Source: Pseudomonadota bacterium (GTDB lineage Bacteria; Pseudomonadota; Gammaproteobacteria; Burkholderiales; Gallionellaceae). Taken from it: 64,000 bases of DNA. The translations under genes and the position numbers were made by a program. Shown one piece after another: positions 30,145 through 40,651 of the stretch. The notes beneath the pieces are model-generated. The model saw nothing but the letters and a program-made list of their open reading frames with translations. It was not told the origin of the DNA and searched no databases. How positions within the stretch are numbered: position 1 is the first letter of the stretch; each line of letters begins with the position of its first letter. The stretch is from the NCBI GenBank assembly GCA_021782995.1, contig JAJXUI010000003.1:53568-117567 (forward strand). The letters are read 5' to 3'.

Positions 30145-30531
30145 AACATTCCCCTTTCAAATTGAACAAATAATCAAATTTTAAAAACCTCATTCTGGTG
30201 CACTGGATTTAAAGCATAAATCAGGCCAGAGATTGGGGGATTTTATCTTGTTGATTTTTATTAATATAAAAAATTGCTGCGTGAGTTGTTCAGATTCGGT
30301 GCAAGAAAATGCACTCAAATGGACGGGTAGGTAAAATCTGGTGCACCGTTGCTGAAAATCGCGCATCAGATTTGATTCATGTCATTACTTTCCTACACGA
30401 AACGGAATTTGGCCAAGGCTAGGAGATTTATTGGGTTGTTAATTGTTGTTCTGTAATATATTGTATTTATTATGGTAATCTAAAATATAATTTTATAAGC
30501 CCTGGCAGGAATAATGTAAACAGGCTGGGTC

Positions 30532-30550
30532 TGTAGGAAAAGTTCCTACA
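30532..30550. promoter_or_regulatory. Palindromic site TGTAGGAA-AAG-TTCCTACA upstream of flhDC
   Basis: Perfect 8-bp inverted repeat ~96 bp 5' of flhD start. Confidence 0.6.
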
Positions 30551-30645
30551 AAAAAATTGGAACAAGTCCGATTTGTTGCCTTGCATTCAAGTTGCACAAT
30601 GCAGCCATCAAAAATGTTGCTACATTCAGTGAAGGGAGAGCGGAA

Positions 30646-30966
30646 ATGACTACAGCGCAAATTCAATCGGAAATCAAGGATGCCAATCTTTCCTATTTTC
30701 TGCTGGCTCAGCAGATGATCAAGGAAGACAAGGTGTCTGCCATTTTCAGGCTGGGCGTAAGCGAAGAGATGGCGGATTTGATTGCGGGACTCAGTCCGGC
30801 GCAGATCCTGAAAATGTCATCATCCACCATGATGTTGTTCCGCTTCCGTTTCGATGAGCGTTTGCTGCTGAACATGATTACAGATTTCAACAAGGACAGG
30901 CTGATGTCGCGGGCACATGCAACGATCCTGTTGTCCGGCCAGCCAGTCGAAGCACTGGCTGCCTGA
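30646..30966 (+). CDS. flhD: Flagellar transcriptional activator FlhD
   Basis: MTTAQIQSEIKDANLSYFLLAQQMIKEDKVSAIFRLGVSEEMADLI; RBS gaagggag. Confidence 0.95.
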   Translation: MTTAQIQSEIKDANLSYFLLAQQMIKEDKVSAIFRLGVSEEMADLIAGLSPAQILKMSSSTMMLFRFRFDERLLLNMITDFNKDRLMSRAHATILLSGQPVEALAA

Positions 30967-30990
30967 TTGCATTTTGTGGGGGGATGAGCG

Positions 30991-31542
30991 ATGGGATGCA
31001 AAAGCGTAATCAATGAAGCGCGTGAAATCCAGCTTTGCATAGAGCTGATTACCCTGGGCGCGCGGCTGCAGTTGCTGCAGGAGGAAACTTCTCTGAGTCG
31101 TGAGCGCCTGCTGCGCCTGTATAAGGAGGTGAAAGGTGTTTCACCCTCAAAGGGAATGTTGCCTTACTCGACTGACTGGTTCATGAGCTGGCTGCCCAAT
31201 ATACATTCTTCCATGTTCATGGATATATACCGCTATCTGACCAGCAATACGGGCATCAAGGGCATCGAGGCACTCATCAAGAGTTACAGGCTGTATCTGG
31301 AGCAGGCTGGTGCTGCGCCTGATGAAGAGCCGGTACTGAGCATTACGCGAGCCTGGTTCATGTTGCGGTTTTTTGATGCAAAGCTGCTGCAGCTTACAGA
31401 TTGCAAGGAATGCGGAGGCCACTTCGTGGTTCATGCCGATGAACTTTGCAATCACTACAATTGCGGAATCTGCAAACCGCCCTCACGAGCAGGCAAAACG
31501 CGCAAAACTTCCCAGTCCGAACAGGATGAAATACTGGCCTGA
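30991..31542 (+). CDS. flhC: Flagellar transcriptional activator FlhC
   Basis: Zinc-binding CKECGGHFV...CNHYNCGICKPPSRAGK, follows flhD. Confidence 0.95.
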   Translation: MGCKSVINEAREIQLCIELITLGARLQLLQEETSLSRERLLRLYKEVKGVSPSKGMLPYSTDWFMSWLPNIHSSMFMDIYRYLTSNTGIKGIEALIKSYRLYLEQAGAAPDEEPVLSITRAWFMLRFFDAKLLQLTDCKECGGHFVVHADELCNHYNCGICKPPSRAGKTRKTSQSEQDEILA

Positions 31543-31568
31543 GTCGATCCTCCCGGGGAAACTGGCGG

Positions 31569-31604
31569 CGCCGCCGTTACTGGAAGCAGTAAGGCGGCGT
31601 TTTT
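31569..31604 (+). terminator. Rho-independent terminator after flhC
   Basis: CGCCGCCgTTACTG-gaag-CAGTAAGGCGGCG-TTTTT. Confidence 0.85.
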
Positions 31605-31733
31605 CACAACAGGCGCAAGTTATACTTCCCGGAATGGCGCTGAGCACGCGTATTGTTTAATATATGCATCAGTAATGAGACTGAACACCAGCCGATTCAG
31701 GCCGGAATATGCAACTGTTAGGGGGATTACCTT

Positions 31734-32588
31734 ATGTTGGTAATACTGGGATATATCATAGTGATGGCCTCTGTGTTTGGAGGGTTCGCTATGGCTGGAG
31801 GGCATCTGGCGGCACTTTTCCAGCCCTTGGAATTACTGATGATCGGTGGTGCGGCGGGCGGTGCCTTTTTTGTCGGCAATTCCGGCAAGACCATCAAGGC
31901 CACATTGAAAGCATTACCCGGTGTTCTCAAGGGTGCCAAGTACACCCAGGATAGTTACATGGAGCTGATGGCGCTACTGTATGAGCTGCTGGGGAAGATC
32001 CGCAAAGAAGGCCTGATGTCCATCGAAGGCGATGTGGAAAATCCTCATGAAAGCCCGCTTTTCGCAAAATACCCGGCGGTACTGAACGATCATCATGTTA
32101 TCGATTTCATCTGTGATTATCTGCGTATCATGGTCAGCGGCAACCTGAATGCCATGGAGGTGGAGAATCTGATGGATGTTGAAATTGAAACCCACCATCA
32201 TGAGGCGCTGGTTCCTTCGCATGCCATTGCCAAGCTGGGTGACGGCATGCCGGCGTTTGGAATTGTGGCTGCGGTGATGGGGGTGGTGCATACCATGGAA
32301 TCGGTCGGCCTTCCGCCGGCGGAGCTCGGAATCCTCATTGCGCATGCGCTGGTCGGTACCTTCCTGGGTATCCTGCTGGCATATGGTTTTGTCGGTCCGC
32401 TGGCTGGCCTGCTGGAGCAGAAGGCCGATGAATCGACGAAGATGTTCCAGACCATCAAGGTAGTATTGCTGGCCAACCTGAATGGTTACGCACCTGCAAT
32501 GTCAGTGGAATTCGGCCGTAAAGTGCTGCTTTCCACTGAGCGTCCCACTTTCCTGGAAATGGAAGCATTTGTAAAACAGAAGCGCTAA
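31734..32588 (+). CDS. motA: Flagellar stator protein MotA
   Basis: 284 aa; MLVILGYIIVMASVFGGFAMAGGHLAALFQPLE, PAELGILIAHALVGTFLGILLAYGF. Confidence 0.95.
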   Translation: MLVILGYIIVMASVFGGFAMAGGHLAALFQPLELLMIGGAAGGAFFVGNSGKTIKATLKALPGVLKGAKYTQDSYMELMALLYELLGKIRKEGLMSIEGDVENPHESPLFAKYPAVLNDHHVIDFICDYLRIMVSGNLNAMEVENLMDVEIETHHHEALVPSHAIAKLGDGMPAFGIVAAVMGVVHTMESVGLPPAELGILIAHALVGTFLGILLAYGFVGPLAGLLEQKADESTKMFQTIKVVLLANLNGYAPAMSVEFGRKVLLSTERPTFLEMEAFVKQKR

Positions 32589-32651
32589 GGCAATCAGATC
32601 GGGATGGATCTTCCTGATCCATCCCGGCTTTCAATACATGATAGACAGGCC

Positions 32652-33671
32652 ATGGCTACAAACGATAAACGTCCAATCGTCATCAAGCGCATCAAGAAAA
32701 CTGCTGGCGGCCACCATGGCGGTGCGTGGAAGATTGCCTATGCCGACTTTGTAACTGCGATGATGGCATTCTTCCTGCTGATGTGGCTGCTAGGCTCAAC
32801 TACCAAGGGCGACCTGAAGGGAATAGCAGATTACTTCAATACACCGCTCAGGATTGCATTTATGGGCGGGGAAAGCAGTGGTGACCGCACAAGCGTGATC
32901 AAGGGGGGCGGGACTGACCTGACCAAAACCGAAGGTCAGGTTAAGAACGGGGAAATTCCGCCTGAGCAGAAAGCGACCATTATGAAACTGTCACGGGAAG
33001 AACTGCTGCGGCAAGAACGACAGATGGAGCTGGCCAGGCTGAAGGAACTGAAAGCGAATATCGAAAAGGCCATCAACAACAATGACAAGCTGAAACAGTT
33101 CCGTAACCAGATCCTGCTCGATATTACGTCAGAAGGCTTGCGCATCCAGATTGTCGATGAGAAAAACCGTCCGATGTTCAGGCTTGGGCGCGCTGAACTT
33201 GAGCCCTATACCAAGGAAATTCTGCACGAAATCGGCAAAACGCTGAATGAGGTTCCCAATCGCATCAGCCTGTCCGGGCATACCGATGCCACTCCTTATG
33301 CCGCTGACCGCAAGGGCTTCAGCAACTGGGATCTGTCCGCTGATCGAGCCAATGCTTCCAGGCGTGAACTGATAACAGGTGGACTGGACGAAAACAAGGT
33401 GGCGCGCGTGGTGGGGCTGGCATCCGCAGTGCTTTTCGACAAGGAAAATCCATTCAATCCGGTAAACCGGCGCATCAGCATCATTGTCATGAACAAGCAG
33501 GCGGAAGAAGCGGCCCAGAAAGACGGGGGGACACTGCAAGTCGATGCAGAGAAGCAGGGTCAGGATGTCGCGCTACAGCAAGGGTTGACAGCATCTGGCG
33601 TCATGCCTGCATTGCCAGCATCTGCCAATTTGCCGACCACCACCTTGCCGCAGGCAGTTACAGCGCACTAG
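32652..33671 (+). CDS. motB: Flagellar stator protein MotB
   Basis: KIAYADFVTAMMAFFLLMWLLG plug/TM motif, OmpA-like C-terminus (SLSGHTDATPY). Confidence 0.94.
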   Translation: MATNDKRPIVIKRIKKTAGGHHGGAWKIAYADFVTAMMAFFLLMWLLGSTTKGDLKGIADYFNTPLRIAFMGGESSGDRTSVIKGGGTDLTKTEGQVKNGEIPPEQKATIMKLSREELLRQERQMELARLKELKANIEKAINNNDKLKQFRNQILLDITSEGLRIQIVDEKNRPMFRLGRAELEPYTKEILHEIGKTLNEVPNRISLSGHTDATPYAADRKGFSNWDLSADRANASRRELITGGLDENKVARVVGLASAVLFDKENPFNPVNRRISIIVMNKQAEEAAQKDGGTLQVDAEKQGQDVALQQGLTASGVMPALPASANLPTTTLPQAVTAH

Positions 33672-33695
33672 TTTCACGTTTTTTCTGTCTGAAAT

Positions 33696-33722
33696 TAAAG
33701 TTTTGCTTCGAGCTGCCGTAAT
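33696..33722 (+). promoter_or_regulatory. Sigma-28-like promoter upstream of cheV
   Basis: TAAAGTTT-N11-GCCGTAAT, close to the FliA consensus and correctly spaced. Confidence 0.7.
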
Positions 33723-33919
33723 AATCAGCGGGAGGAAACAAAAGGCAGTAGGTCAGACAGGGCGCATTTTCCTGATAGCTTTTTGATTTTATATATCTGA
33801 TTATATGAGTAAATTTTTTGTATTTTCGGGGTCGGTGTTAATGGCGGAATTAATGCATTGCAGCAAGAATGAAACGGATGCCAGCCCATCTTGCTGGAAT
33901 GAAGGAATGGAGAGAAGTG

Positions 33920-34864
33920 ATGTCTGACTTGTTCAATAATATCAATGCACGCACCAAGCTGGCTGGCACCAACAAGCTTGAAATTCTCATGTTCACGCTG
34001 GGGCTGGACAAGCGCAGCGGCAGGCGGGAAACATACGGCATCAATGTCTTCAAGGTACGTGAAGTCATGCGCATACCGGCCATCACCAAGGCGCCGGATA
34101 TGCCGTCTTCAGTCGAAGGTATGGTCAGTCTGCGCGGGACACTGGTACCGGTCATTGATCTCGCGAAATATGTGGGGATGGATACGGATACCAAAGCGAC
34201 CATCATGATCGTGACAGAATATAACGGCCATACCCAGGGTTTCCTGGTCGAGGCGGTCGATACCATTCTGCGTCTTGACTGGTCCTCAATGAAGGTTCCG
34301 CCGGAAATGCTCAATGCGCAGCTGGGCGGCCTGGTGGTGGCGGTGACGGAATTGCCGGACAAGCGCCTGGTCATGATGATGGATGTGGAGAAGGTGCTGG
34401 CTGACACCAGCAATATTGGCGTGGATGAAGTGCTGTTCAAAAATATCCAGCAGATTGACCATCCTGACCGTACCGTATTCTATGTTGATGATTCCCCGGT
34501 GGCTCGTCGTCAGATACAGCGCACGCTGGATGCGATGGGAGTGAAGTCTATCGTGTCGGTGAACGGCAAGAAGGCCTGGGAAGAGCTCAAGCGGCTGGCG
34601 GACTCAGCGGATCTCGCGCATAAGCCGGTGAGGGACTACGTGCAGGTCATCCTGACTGATGTCGAAATGCCGGAAATGGATGGCTACATGCTGACGCGCA
34701 AGATCAAGGAAGACCAGCGTTTTGCCAATATTCCTGTCCTCATGCATTCTTCTCTTTCTAGCCAGTCCAATCAGCAGCTGGGGAAAACGGTCGGGGTGGA
34801 TGAGTACGTTTCAAAATTTGAGCCGCAGAAATTGTCGCAAACGCTGATACGTTTGCTGAAATGA
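33920..34864 (+). CDS. cheV: CheV (CheW-receiver fusion), paralog 1
   Basis: N-terminal CheW-like domain, C-terminal receiver FYVDDSPVARRQIQ...[12 protein letters not shown]. Confidence 0.9.
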   Translation: MSDLFNNINARTKLAGTNKLEILMFTLGLDKRSGRRETYGINVFKVREVMRIPAITKAPDMPSSVEGMVSLRGTLVPVIDLAKYVGMDTDTKATIMIVTEYNGHTQGFLVEAVDTILRLDWSSMKVPPEMLNAQLGGLVVAVTELPDKRLVMMMDVEKVLADTSNIGVDEVLFKNIQQIDHPDRTVFYVDDSPVARRQIQRTLDAMGVKSIVSVNGKKAWEELKRLADSADLAHKPVRDYVQVILTDVEMPEMDGYMLTRKIKEDQRFANIPVLMHSSLSSQSNQQLGKTVGVDEYVSKFEPQKLSQTLIRLLK

Positions 34865-34875
34865 AGGGAGCCAAG

Positions 34876-35829
34876 ATGTCTTTGGAACAAACTGGAACAC
34901 AATTGGTCACGAGCGGAAGCATACTGGATGCTGTTGATGAGCGCACCAGCCTGGCGGGCTCCAACAAGATGGAAATCCTGCTCTTTTCCATCGGTTCGAA
35001 TGAAACGTTCGGCATTAATGTTTTCAAGGTGAAGGAAGTCACACGCGCCATTTCCATCACGAAAACACCAAACATGCCGCATGGCATAGATGGCATTGTC
35101 AGCTTGCGCGGCCATGTCATGCCCGTGCTCAATCTTTCGACTTTCATGTCCCTGGGTAATCCTGCAGAACAGAAAGTCATGATGGTGGCAGAGTATAGCC
35201 GCCATACGCTGGGCTTCCTGGTGAAGGACGTGGACCGCATTGTCAGGGTGGACTGGGACAAGGTACACGCTGCAGAAGGGATGGCCAACAACCATGAAAA
35301 CCTGATTACCGCGATTACCGAATTGCCAAATGGCACGCTGGTTTCCATTCTGGATGTGGAGCAGATCCTGTCGACCGTGTTTGGCGAGGATGTGGTCGGA
35401 AAAATCGAACGAATCGAAAAAGGCCACGAAATGTGCGTCTTTTTTGTAGATGACTCAACCGTAGCGCGTAAGAAAATAACCGAAGTGCTGGACAGGATGG
35501 GGGTCAAGCATATCCAGGCGCACAACGGGCAGGAAGCATGGCAAAGGTTGAAAGGGCTTGCAGATGCAGCCCAGCATTCAAATATCAACCTTCGCAAGCA
35601 GATACAGGTCATCCTTGTCGATGCCGAAATGCCGGAAATGGATGGCTATGTACTGACTCAAAATATCAAGGCAGACCGGCGCTTCGACAATATTCCGGTA
35701 GTGATGCATTCATCGCTTTCGTCGGAGGCCAACCGCGCGATGGGCAAACGGGTAGGGGTGGATTATTACGTTGCGAAATTTGATTCGACCATGTTATCAG
35801 ATACACTGCGACCACTGCTTAAATTATAA
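34876..35829 (+). CDS. cheV: CheV (CheW-receiver fusion), paralog 2
   Basis: TFGINVFKVKEVTRAISITKTPNMPHGIDGIVSLRG; receiver FFVDDSTVARKKI...LVDAEMPEMDGY. Confidence 0.9.
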   Translation: MSLEQTGTQLVTSGSILDAVDERTSLAGSNKMEILLFSIGSNETFGINVFKVKEVTRAISITKTPNMPHGIDGIVSLRGHVMPVLNLSTFMSLGNPAEQKVMMVAEYSRHTLGFLVKDVDRIVRVDWDKVHAAEGMANNHENLITAITELPNGTLVSILDVEQILSTVFGEDVVGKIERIEKGHEMCVFFVDDSTVARKKITEVLDRMGVKHIQAHNGQEAWQRLKGLADAAQHSNINLRKQIQVILVDAEMPEMDGYVLTQNIKADRRFDNIPVVMHSSLSSEANRAMGKRVGVDYYVAKFDSTMLSDTLRPLLKL

Positions 35830-35944
35830 GGAATGAGGTAATTGTGATGGTGAGTATTTATCTGCATGATTTTATTATATAAATCTTGAGGTAAAAAACC
35901 GCTGTTTACAGGCAGTCCTCGCAATATTGATAAGGAGAAACATT

Positions 35945-36334
35945 GTGGCTGATCAAAATATGAAATTTCTCGTAGTGGATGACTTCTCCACGATGCGGCG
36001 CATTGTGAGAAATCTGCTCAAGGAATTGGGTTTTTCCAATGTTCAGGAAGCTGAGGACGGTGTGCAGGCACTGAACATGTTGCGTAAGGACAAATATGAT
36101 TTTGTGGTTTCCGACTGGAACATGCCCAACATGACAGGGATCGACCTGCTGCGCAATATACGCGGAGATGCCGAACTCAAGCACCTGCCAGTGCTGATGG
36201 TGACGGCGGAAGCCAAGAAGGAGAACATCATTGAAGCTGCCCAGGCCGGTGCTTCGGGCTACATCGTCAAGCCGTTCACGGCTACAACCCTGGATGAGAA
36301 ACTGCAAAAGATCTTTTCCACCCTGCAAAAGTGA
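35945..36334 (+). CDS. cheY: Chemotaxis response regulator CheY
   Basis: [41 protein letters not shown]...[14 protein letters not shown]; alternative starts within 35927-35960. Confidence 0.96.
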   Translation: MADQNMKFLVVDDFSTMRRIVRNLLKELGFSNVQEAEDGVQALNMLRKDKYDFVVSDWNMPNMTGIDLLRNIRGDAELKHLPVLMVTAEAKKENIIEAAQAGASGYIVKPFTATTLDEKLQKIFSTLQK

Positions 36335-37074
36335 GAAATGTCATGAGTAATAAAGCCAGCGCGAATAATGACTCGGATGATCTGGAATCGCTGTTTGACA
36401 GCATCGTTGCGGCTAACAAGGGGCCTGCGCAGGCCAAGCCCGCAACGATATCCGCCAGCAAACCGGGCGAGGATGTTGAGGAGGGAGTATTCAAGGAAAT
36501 TGGCACGCTGACACGAAGCCTGCACGATAGCTTGCGCGAGCTCGGTGTCGACAAGAAGCTGCAGAATGTGGCGTCCTCGATACCGGATACCCGGGACCGC
36601 CTGAACTACATCGCCAACATGACCCAGGCAGCGGCAGAGCGCGTATTGAATGCAACTGAGGCAACTCAGCCGGTGGTGGACAAAATTGAATCCGGTGCGC
36701 GCAGCCTTGCAGATCAATGGCAAAAGCTATTTGACAACAAGCTGAGTGTGGATGAATTCAAGCAGCTTGCATTGCAGACGCATGCTTATCTTGCGGAAGT
36801 GCCGAAACAGACCCGTCAGACCAGCGCCAGCCTGACTGAGATCATGATGGCACAGGATTTCCAGGACCTGACCGGTCAGGTCATCAAGAAAATCATGGAT
36901 GTTACGCAGAATCTTGAGCAGCAGCTGTTGGCATTGCTGGTGCATACAGCGCCGCCAACTGTCAAAGTGGATGTAAACCTGCTGAATGGGCCTGTAATCA
37001 ATGCCGAGGGTAGAGCCGATGTGGTGACCTCGCAGGCGCAAGTTGACGAGTTATTGGAAAGTCTGGGGTTCTAA
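36331..37074 (+). CDS. cheZ: Protein phosphatase CheZ
   Basis: [22 protein letters not shown] and C-terminal [10 protein letters not shown] CheY-binding tail. Confidence 0.95.
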   Translation: MRNVMSNKASANNDSDDLESLFDSIVAANKGPAQAKPATISASKPGEDVEEGVFKEIGTLTRSLHDSLRELGVDKKLQNVASSIPDTRDRLNYIANMTQAAAERVLNATEATQPVVDKIESGARSLADQWQKLFDNKLSVDEFKQLALQTHAYLAEVPKQTRQTSASLTEIMMAQDFQDLTGQVIKKIMDVTQNLEQQLLALLVHTAPPTVKVDVNLLNGPVINAEGRADVVTSQAQVDELLESLGF

Positions 37075-37075
37075 A

Positions 37076-38908
37076 ATGGGCGACTTTACCGGGATGGAGG
37101 ATTTACTGAGCGACTTCCTGATGGAAGCATCCGATCTGCTGTCTGATGTTGACAGCAAGCTGGTGGATCTCGAAAAGGCCCCCGGTGACAAGGATCTGCT
37201 CAACATGATTTTCCGCGGCTTCCATACGATCAAGGGAGGTGCGGGTTTCCTGAATGCAAATGAACTGGTGACGCTGTGTCACCTGACTGAAAACCTGTTT
37301 GACAAATTGCGCAATGATGAGCTGCAGCTGAATCCTGCATTGATGGATGTCATCATGGATGCCACCGGTGAGGTGCGCCTCATGTTTGGCGATCTTGGCA
37401 AGAGCGTGCAGCCCAAAGCAGCGCCAGCCGACTTGCTTTCCTCACTGCAGGACGCCCTGCAAGGCAAGACGGTGAAGAAAAACAAGAGCACGGCCAAGCA
37501 AGAAAAAAATGTTCCCGTAGTCAGTTCGGCAAATGTGTCGGGGGGGGCTGGTCCGGACTGGCAGAAACTTTATGATGCGCTGCAGGGAAATGAAACTCCT
37601 GTAGATGCGGAGTTGACGCCAGTCGCAGAGGAGAAAGCCGAAATAGACGAGCAACAGCTTATGGTCAGTGCGTTTGGTCGGCGCGCAGAAGATATACCCG
37701 GGGCCAGCCGAGAGCATGCCGCACCGAGGCGTGACTCCGATCCTCCGGCAAAGGACAATACGATACGGGTCGATACCGACAGGCTCGACCAGGTGCTGAA
37801 CCTTTCCGGGGAAATCGGACTGACCAAAAACCGGCTGACACATTTGCGCAGCGATATCCTGCGTGGACAGACCAGTGCAGCAACCTTGAAATCGCTAGAT
37901 GAATCTGTCAACCAGCTGGACATGCTGGTCGTCAATTTGCAGAACGCAGTGATGAACACGCGTATGCAGCCTATCGGCAGACTGTTCAAGAAATATCCCC
38001 GACTTGCCCGTGATCTTGCACGGCAGCTTGGCAAGGATGTCGAACTGGAGCTTTCTGGTGAAGCCACGGAAATCGACAAGACGATGATCGAGGATCTCAA
38101 TGATCCGCTGGTTCACCTCATCCGGAATGCGGTTGATCATGGCGTGGAGAGTCCGGAGCAGCGTGCGGCTGCAGGAAAATCCAGCAAGAGTATTGTGCAC
38201 TTGAGTGCGCGGCAGGAAGGTGACCACATCCTGATCACGATTGCCGATGACGGGAAGGGCATGAATCCCGATGTTTTGCGCAGCAAGGCTGTGCAAAAGG
38301 GCCTGATTACGAATGAAGAGGCAAATTCGCTGAGTGATGAACAAAGCCTCAGCCTGATCTTCATGCCTGGATTTTCCACCAAGGAGGAAATTTCAAGTGT
38401 GTCGGGCCGGGGTGTTGGCATGGATGTGGTCAATACCAATATCCAGAAACTTAATGGGCGCATAGAAATTAAATCCATTCCGGGTCGGGGCACCATGTTC
38501 GTAGTGTATCTGCCGCTGACTTTGGCGATCCTTCCGGTTCTGTTTTTGCGCTTGAGCAATCAGCCATTTGCCGTGCCGCTGACCCTGGTGCGGGAAATTC
38601 TATCCATATCGGAAAGCGAGCAGCAGCTGATCTCGGGCAAGCCGACCATGGTGGTGCGGGGAGAGGTGCTGCCTGTATTGTCGCTATCCAAGCTGATTGG
38701 CTGGGAAGACTCAGGTCAATCAGAGGTGGGGGTGCTGATGCAGCTTGGCGGGAACAGCTTCATCCTGACTGCCGATGGCTTTGATGGGCATGACGATGTG
38801 GTGATCAAGTCGCTTGATACCTTCCGCCCCAAAGGTGTTGCCGGGGTAACAATGTCCAGTGAAGGCAAAATCGTACTGATACTCGATCTTAAAGAGCTGC
38901 TTTCCTGA
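37076..38908 (+). CDS. cheA: Chemotaxis histidine kinase CheA (copy 1)
   Basis: P1 [14 protein letters not shown], HATPase, CheW domains; likely start ATG 37076. Confidence 0.94.
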   Translation: MGDFTGMEDLLSDFLMEASDLLSDVDSKLVDLEKAPGDKDLLNMIFRGFHTIKGGAGFLNANELVTLCHLTENLFDKLRNDELQLNPALMDVIMDATGEVRLMFGDLGKSVQPKAAPADLLSSLQDALQGKTVKKNKSTAKQEKNVPVVSSANVSGGAGPDWQKLYDALQGNETPVDAELTPVAEEKAEIDEQQLMVSAFGRRAEDIPGASREHAAPRRDSDPPAKDNTIRVDTDRLDQVLNLSGEIGLTKNRLTHLRSDILRGQTSAATLKSLDESVNQLDMLVVNLQNAVMNTRMQPIGRLFKKYPRLARDLARQLGKDVELELSGEATEIDKTMIEDLNDPLVHLIRNAVDHGVESPEQRAAAGKSSKSIVHLSARQEGDHILITIADDGKGMNPDVLRSKAVQKGLITNEEANSLSDEQSLSLIFMPGFSTKEEISSVSGRGVGMDVVNTNIQKLNGRIEIKSIPGRGTMFVVYLPLTLAILPVLFLRLSNQPFAVPLTLVREILSISESEQQLISGKPTMVVRGEVLPVLSLSKLIGWEDSGQSEVGVLMQLGGNSFILTADGFDGHDDVVIKSLDTFRPKGVAGVTMSSEGKIVLILDLKELLS

Positions 38909-38931
38909 AGCTCATTTCAAGAGGTTGTGCC

Positions 38932-40149
38932 ATGAACAGCACACGGGATAATAAATTGGAAATGAGGATGCCAGGCAAAAAAACAGTAGCGGTAGTCGCA
39001 TTGGCCGGATTGCTCCTGCATTTTGCACTCGCACTGCTGGATGGCGGATGGCTGGTCACATTGCTCCATGCGGGGGTTACTGCAGGAGCCGTGGCGCTGA
39101 TGTGGAAGTTCATGTCGAGAAGTCCGGCATGGCTTGACAGCCCGGATTGCCTCGATGCCGCGGGAATGCAGGACAGGCATTTCGACATGTTGATGGAAGA
39201 TGCACAGTCAAGGTTCAAGCAGCATTTCGATGGCGCGAACGCCGAACTTGCGCGTGTACAATCCGTATTGGCCGATGGTGTCCGTAATCTGATGCTCAAC
39301 TTCAATGAAATGCAGAGAATGATGAAGACACAGCAGGATATGTCCCAAGGCCTGATCAAAAGTCATCAATCGATGGACTCAGCCGGGGCAGGAGATTTCC
39401 TGGCGCAAATTACAAATACATTCAGGGAGCTGATTGTCACGATTGTGAACAATAGCAAGGTAGGTGTTGAGCTGGTGGAAAAAATGGATGCTGTCTCCAC
39501 CAAGGTTGGGGAAATTCTCAAGGTGCTGGTCGAGATCGATGGCATTTCAAAGCAGACCAATCTGCTGGCACTGAATGCTGCAATTGAAGCGGCCCGCGCT
39601 GGCGAATACGGCAAGGGATTTGCAGTTGTTGCCGATCAGGTGCGCAAACTGTCCGGTCGTTCAGAGCAGTTCAGCCAGCAGATACGTTCGATGGTAGATA
39701 GCGTGCGTGAAGCGATAACTGTTGCCGAGACTTCAATTGCGCACATGGCATCCCTGGACATGGGATTTGCGGTAGATTCGCGCAGGAAAGTGGAGGAAAC
39801 CCTGCAAAGGGCGCAAGAGGCAAATGAGGAAATGTCCGTGATCATTTCACGACAGGATCAAGTGTCGCAGGAGGTGGATCAGGTTGCCGGACGCGCCTTC
39901 ATTTCCTTGCAGTTTCACGATATTGTAGACCAGATGATTGAACATTCAGCCAAGCGGATCGCTTCGCTCAAAATGGCGGTGGAATCGATGAACAGCATCT
40001 CATTGAAGTTATTGCGCGCGAAGGCTGAACCGGGGTCCAGGACATTGGCATTTCGGAATGAGCTTGAGGAGATATTTGCCCGGGCTGATGTAATTGCAGA
40101 CCAGACGCAGCAGACTGGCAAGGCAGCCAGGGAAATTGAAATGTTTTAG
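38932..40149 (+). CDS. Methyl-accepting chemotaxis protein (short)
   Basis: [45 protein letters not shown]-terminus EIEMF. Confidence 0.9.
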   Translation: MNSTRDNKLEMRMPGKKTVAVVALAGLLLHFALALLDGGWLVTLLHAGVTAGAVALMWKFMSRSPAWLDSPDCLDAAGMQDRHFDMLMEDAQSRFKQHFDGANAELARVQSVLADGVRNLMLNFNEMQRMMKTQQDMSQGLIKSHQSMDSAGAGDFLAQITNTFRELIVTIVNNSKVGVELVEKMDAVSTKVGEILKVLVEIDGISKQTNLLALNAAIEAARAGEYGKGFAVVADQVRKLSGRSEQFSQQIRSMVDSVREAITVAETSIAHMASLDMGFAVDSRRKVEETLQRAQEANEEMSVIISRQDQVSQEVDQVAGRAFISLQFHDIVDQMIEHSAKRIASLKMAVESMNSISLKLLRAKAEPGSRTLAFRNELEEIFARADVIADQTQQTGKAAREIEMF

Positions 40150-40157
40150 GGGGTATT

Positions 40158-40523
40158 ATGGGAAAGACAGTATTGAGTGTTGATGATTCTAATTCGATCC
40201 GGCAAATGGTTTCTTTCACGCTAAAAGGTGCGGGATACGAAGTCATTGAGGCGAGTGATGGCCAGGAGGCGCTGGACAAGGCAAAAGGCAAAACGGTTGA
40301 CCTGGTGCTCACGGACCAGAACATGCCGCGCATGGATGGCATTACCCTGATCAAGTCGCTGCGTGCCTTGCCAAGCTACAAGAGCGTACCGATCCTGATG
40401 TTGACGACCGAGTCTGGAGATGCCATGAAGGCGCAAGGCAAGTCTGCAGGGGCAACTGGCTGGATAGTGAAGCCGTTTGATCCGAACAAATTGCTTGAAG
40501 TCGTCAAAAAAGTCATCGGCTGA
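40158..40523 (+). CDS. CheY-like response regulator
   Basis: LSVDDSNSIRQMVSFTLKGAGYEVIEASDGQEALDKA...LTDQNMPRMDGITLI. Confidence 0.94.
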   Translation: MGKTVLSVDDSNSIRQMVSFTLKGAGYEVIEASDGQEALDKAKGKTVDLVLTDQNMPRMDGITLIKSLRALPSYKSVPILMLTTESGDAMKAQGKSAGATGWIVKPFDPNKLLEVVKKVIG

Positions 40524-40651
40524 ACTGCAGCTACGCTGCCGCCGATATATATCAACAGGCATGCATCAACAATAACGGATGCAGGACTGCAGTTAATTGG
40601 TCTGCCGCATGTCATGCAGCTTTGATGGTGCCGGATAGCCGGGATGCAATC

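Noticed and set aside
31660-31700. Sigma-28 promoter upstream of motA (TAATGAGA...GCCGATTC)
   Set aside because: The -10 resembles FliA sites but spacing is 10 rather than 11 and the -35 is poor; left unannotated.
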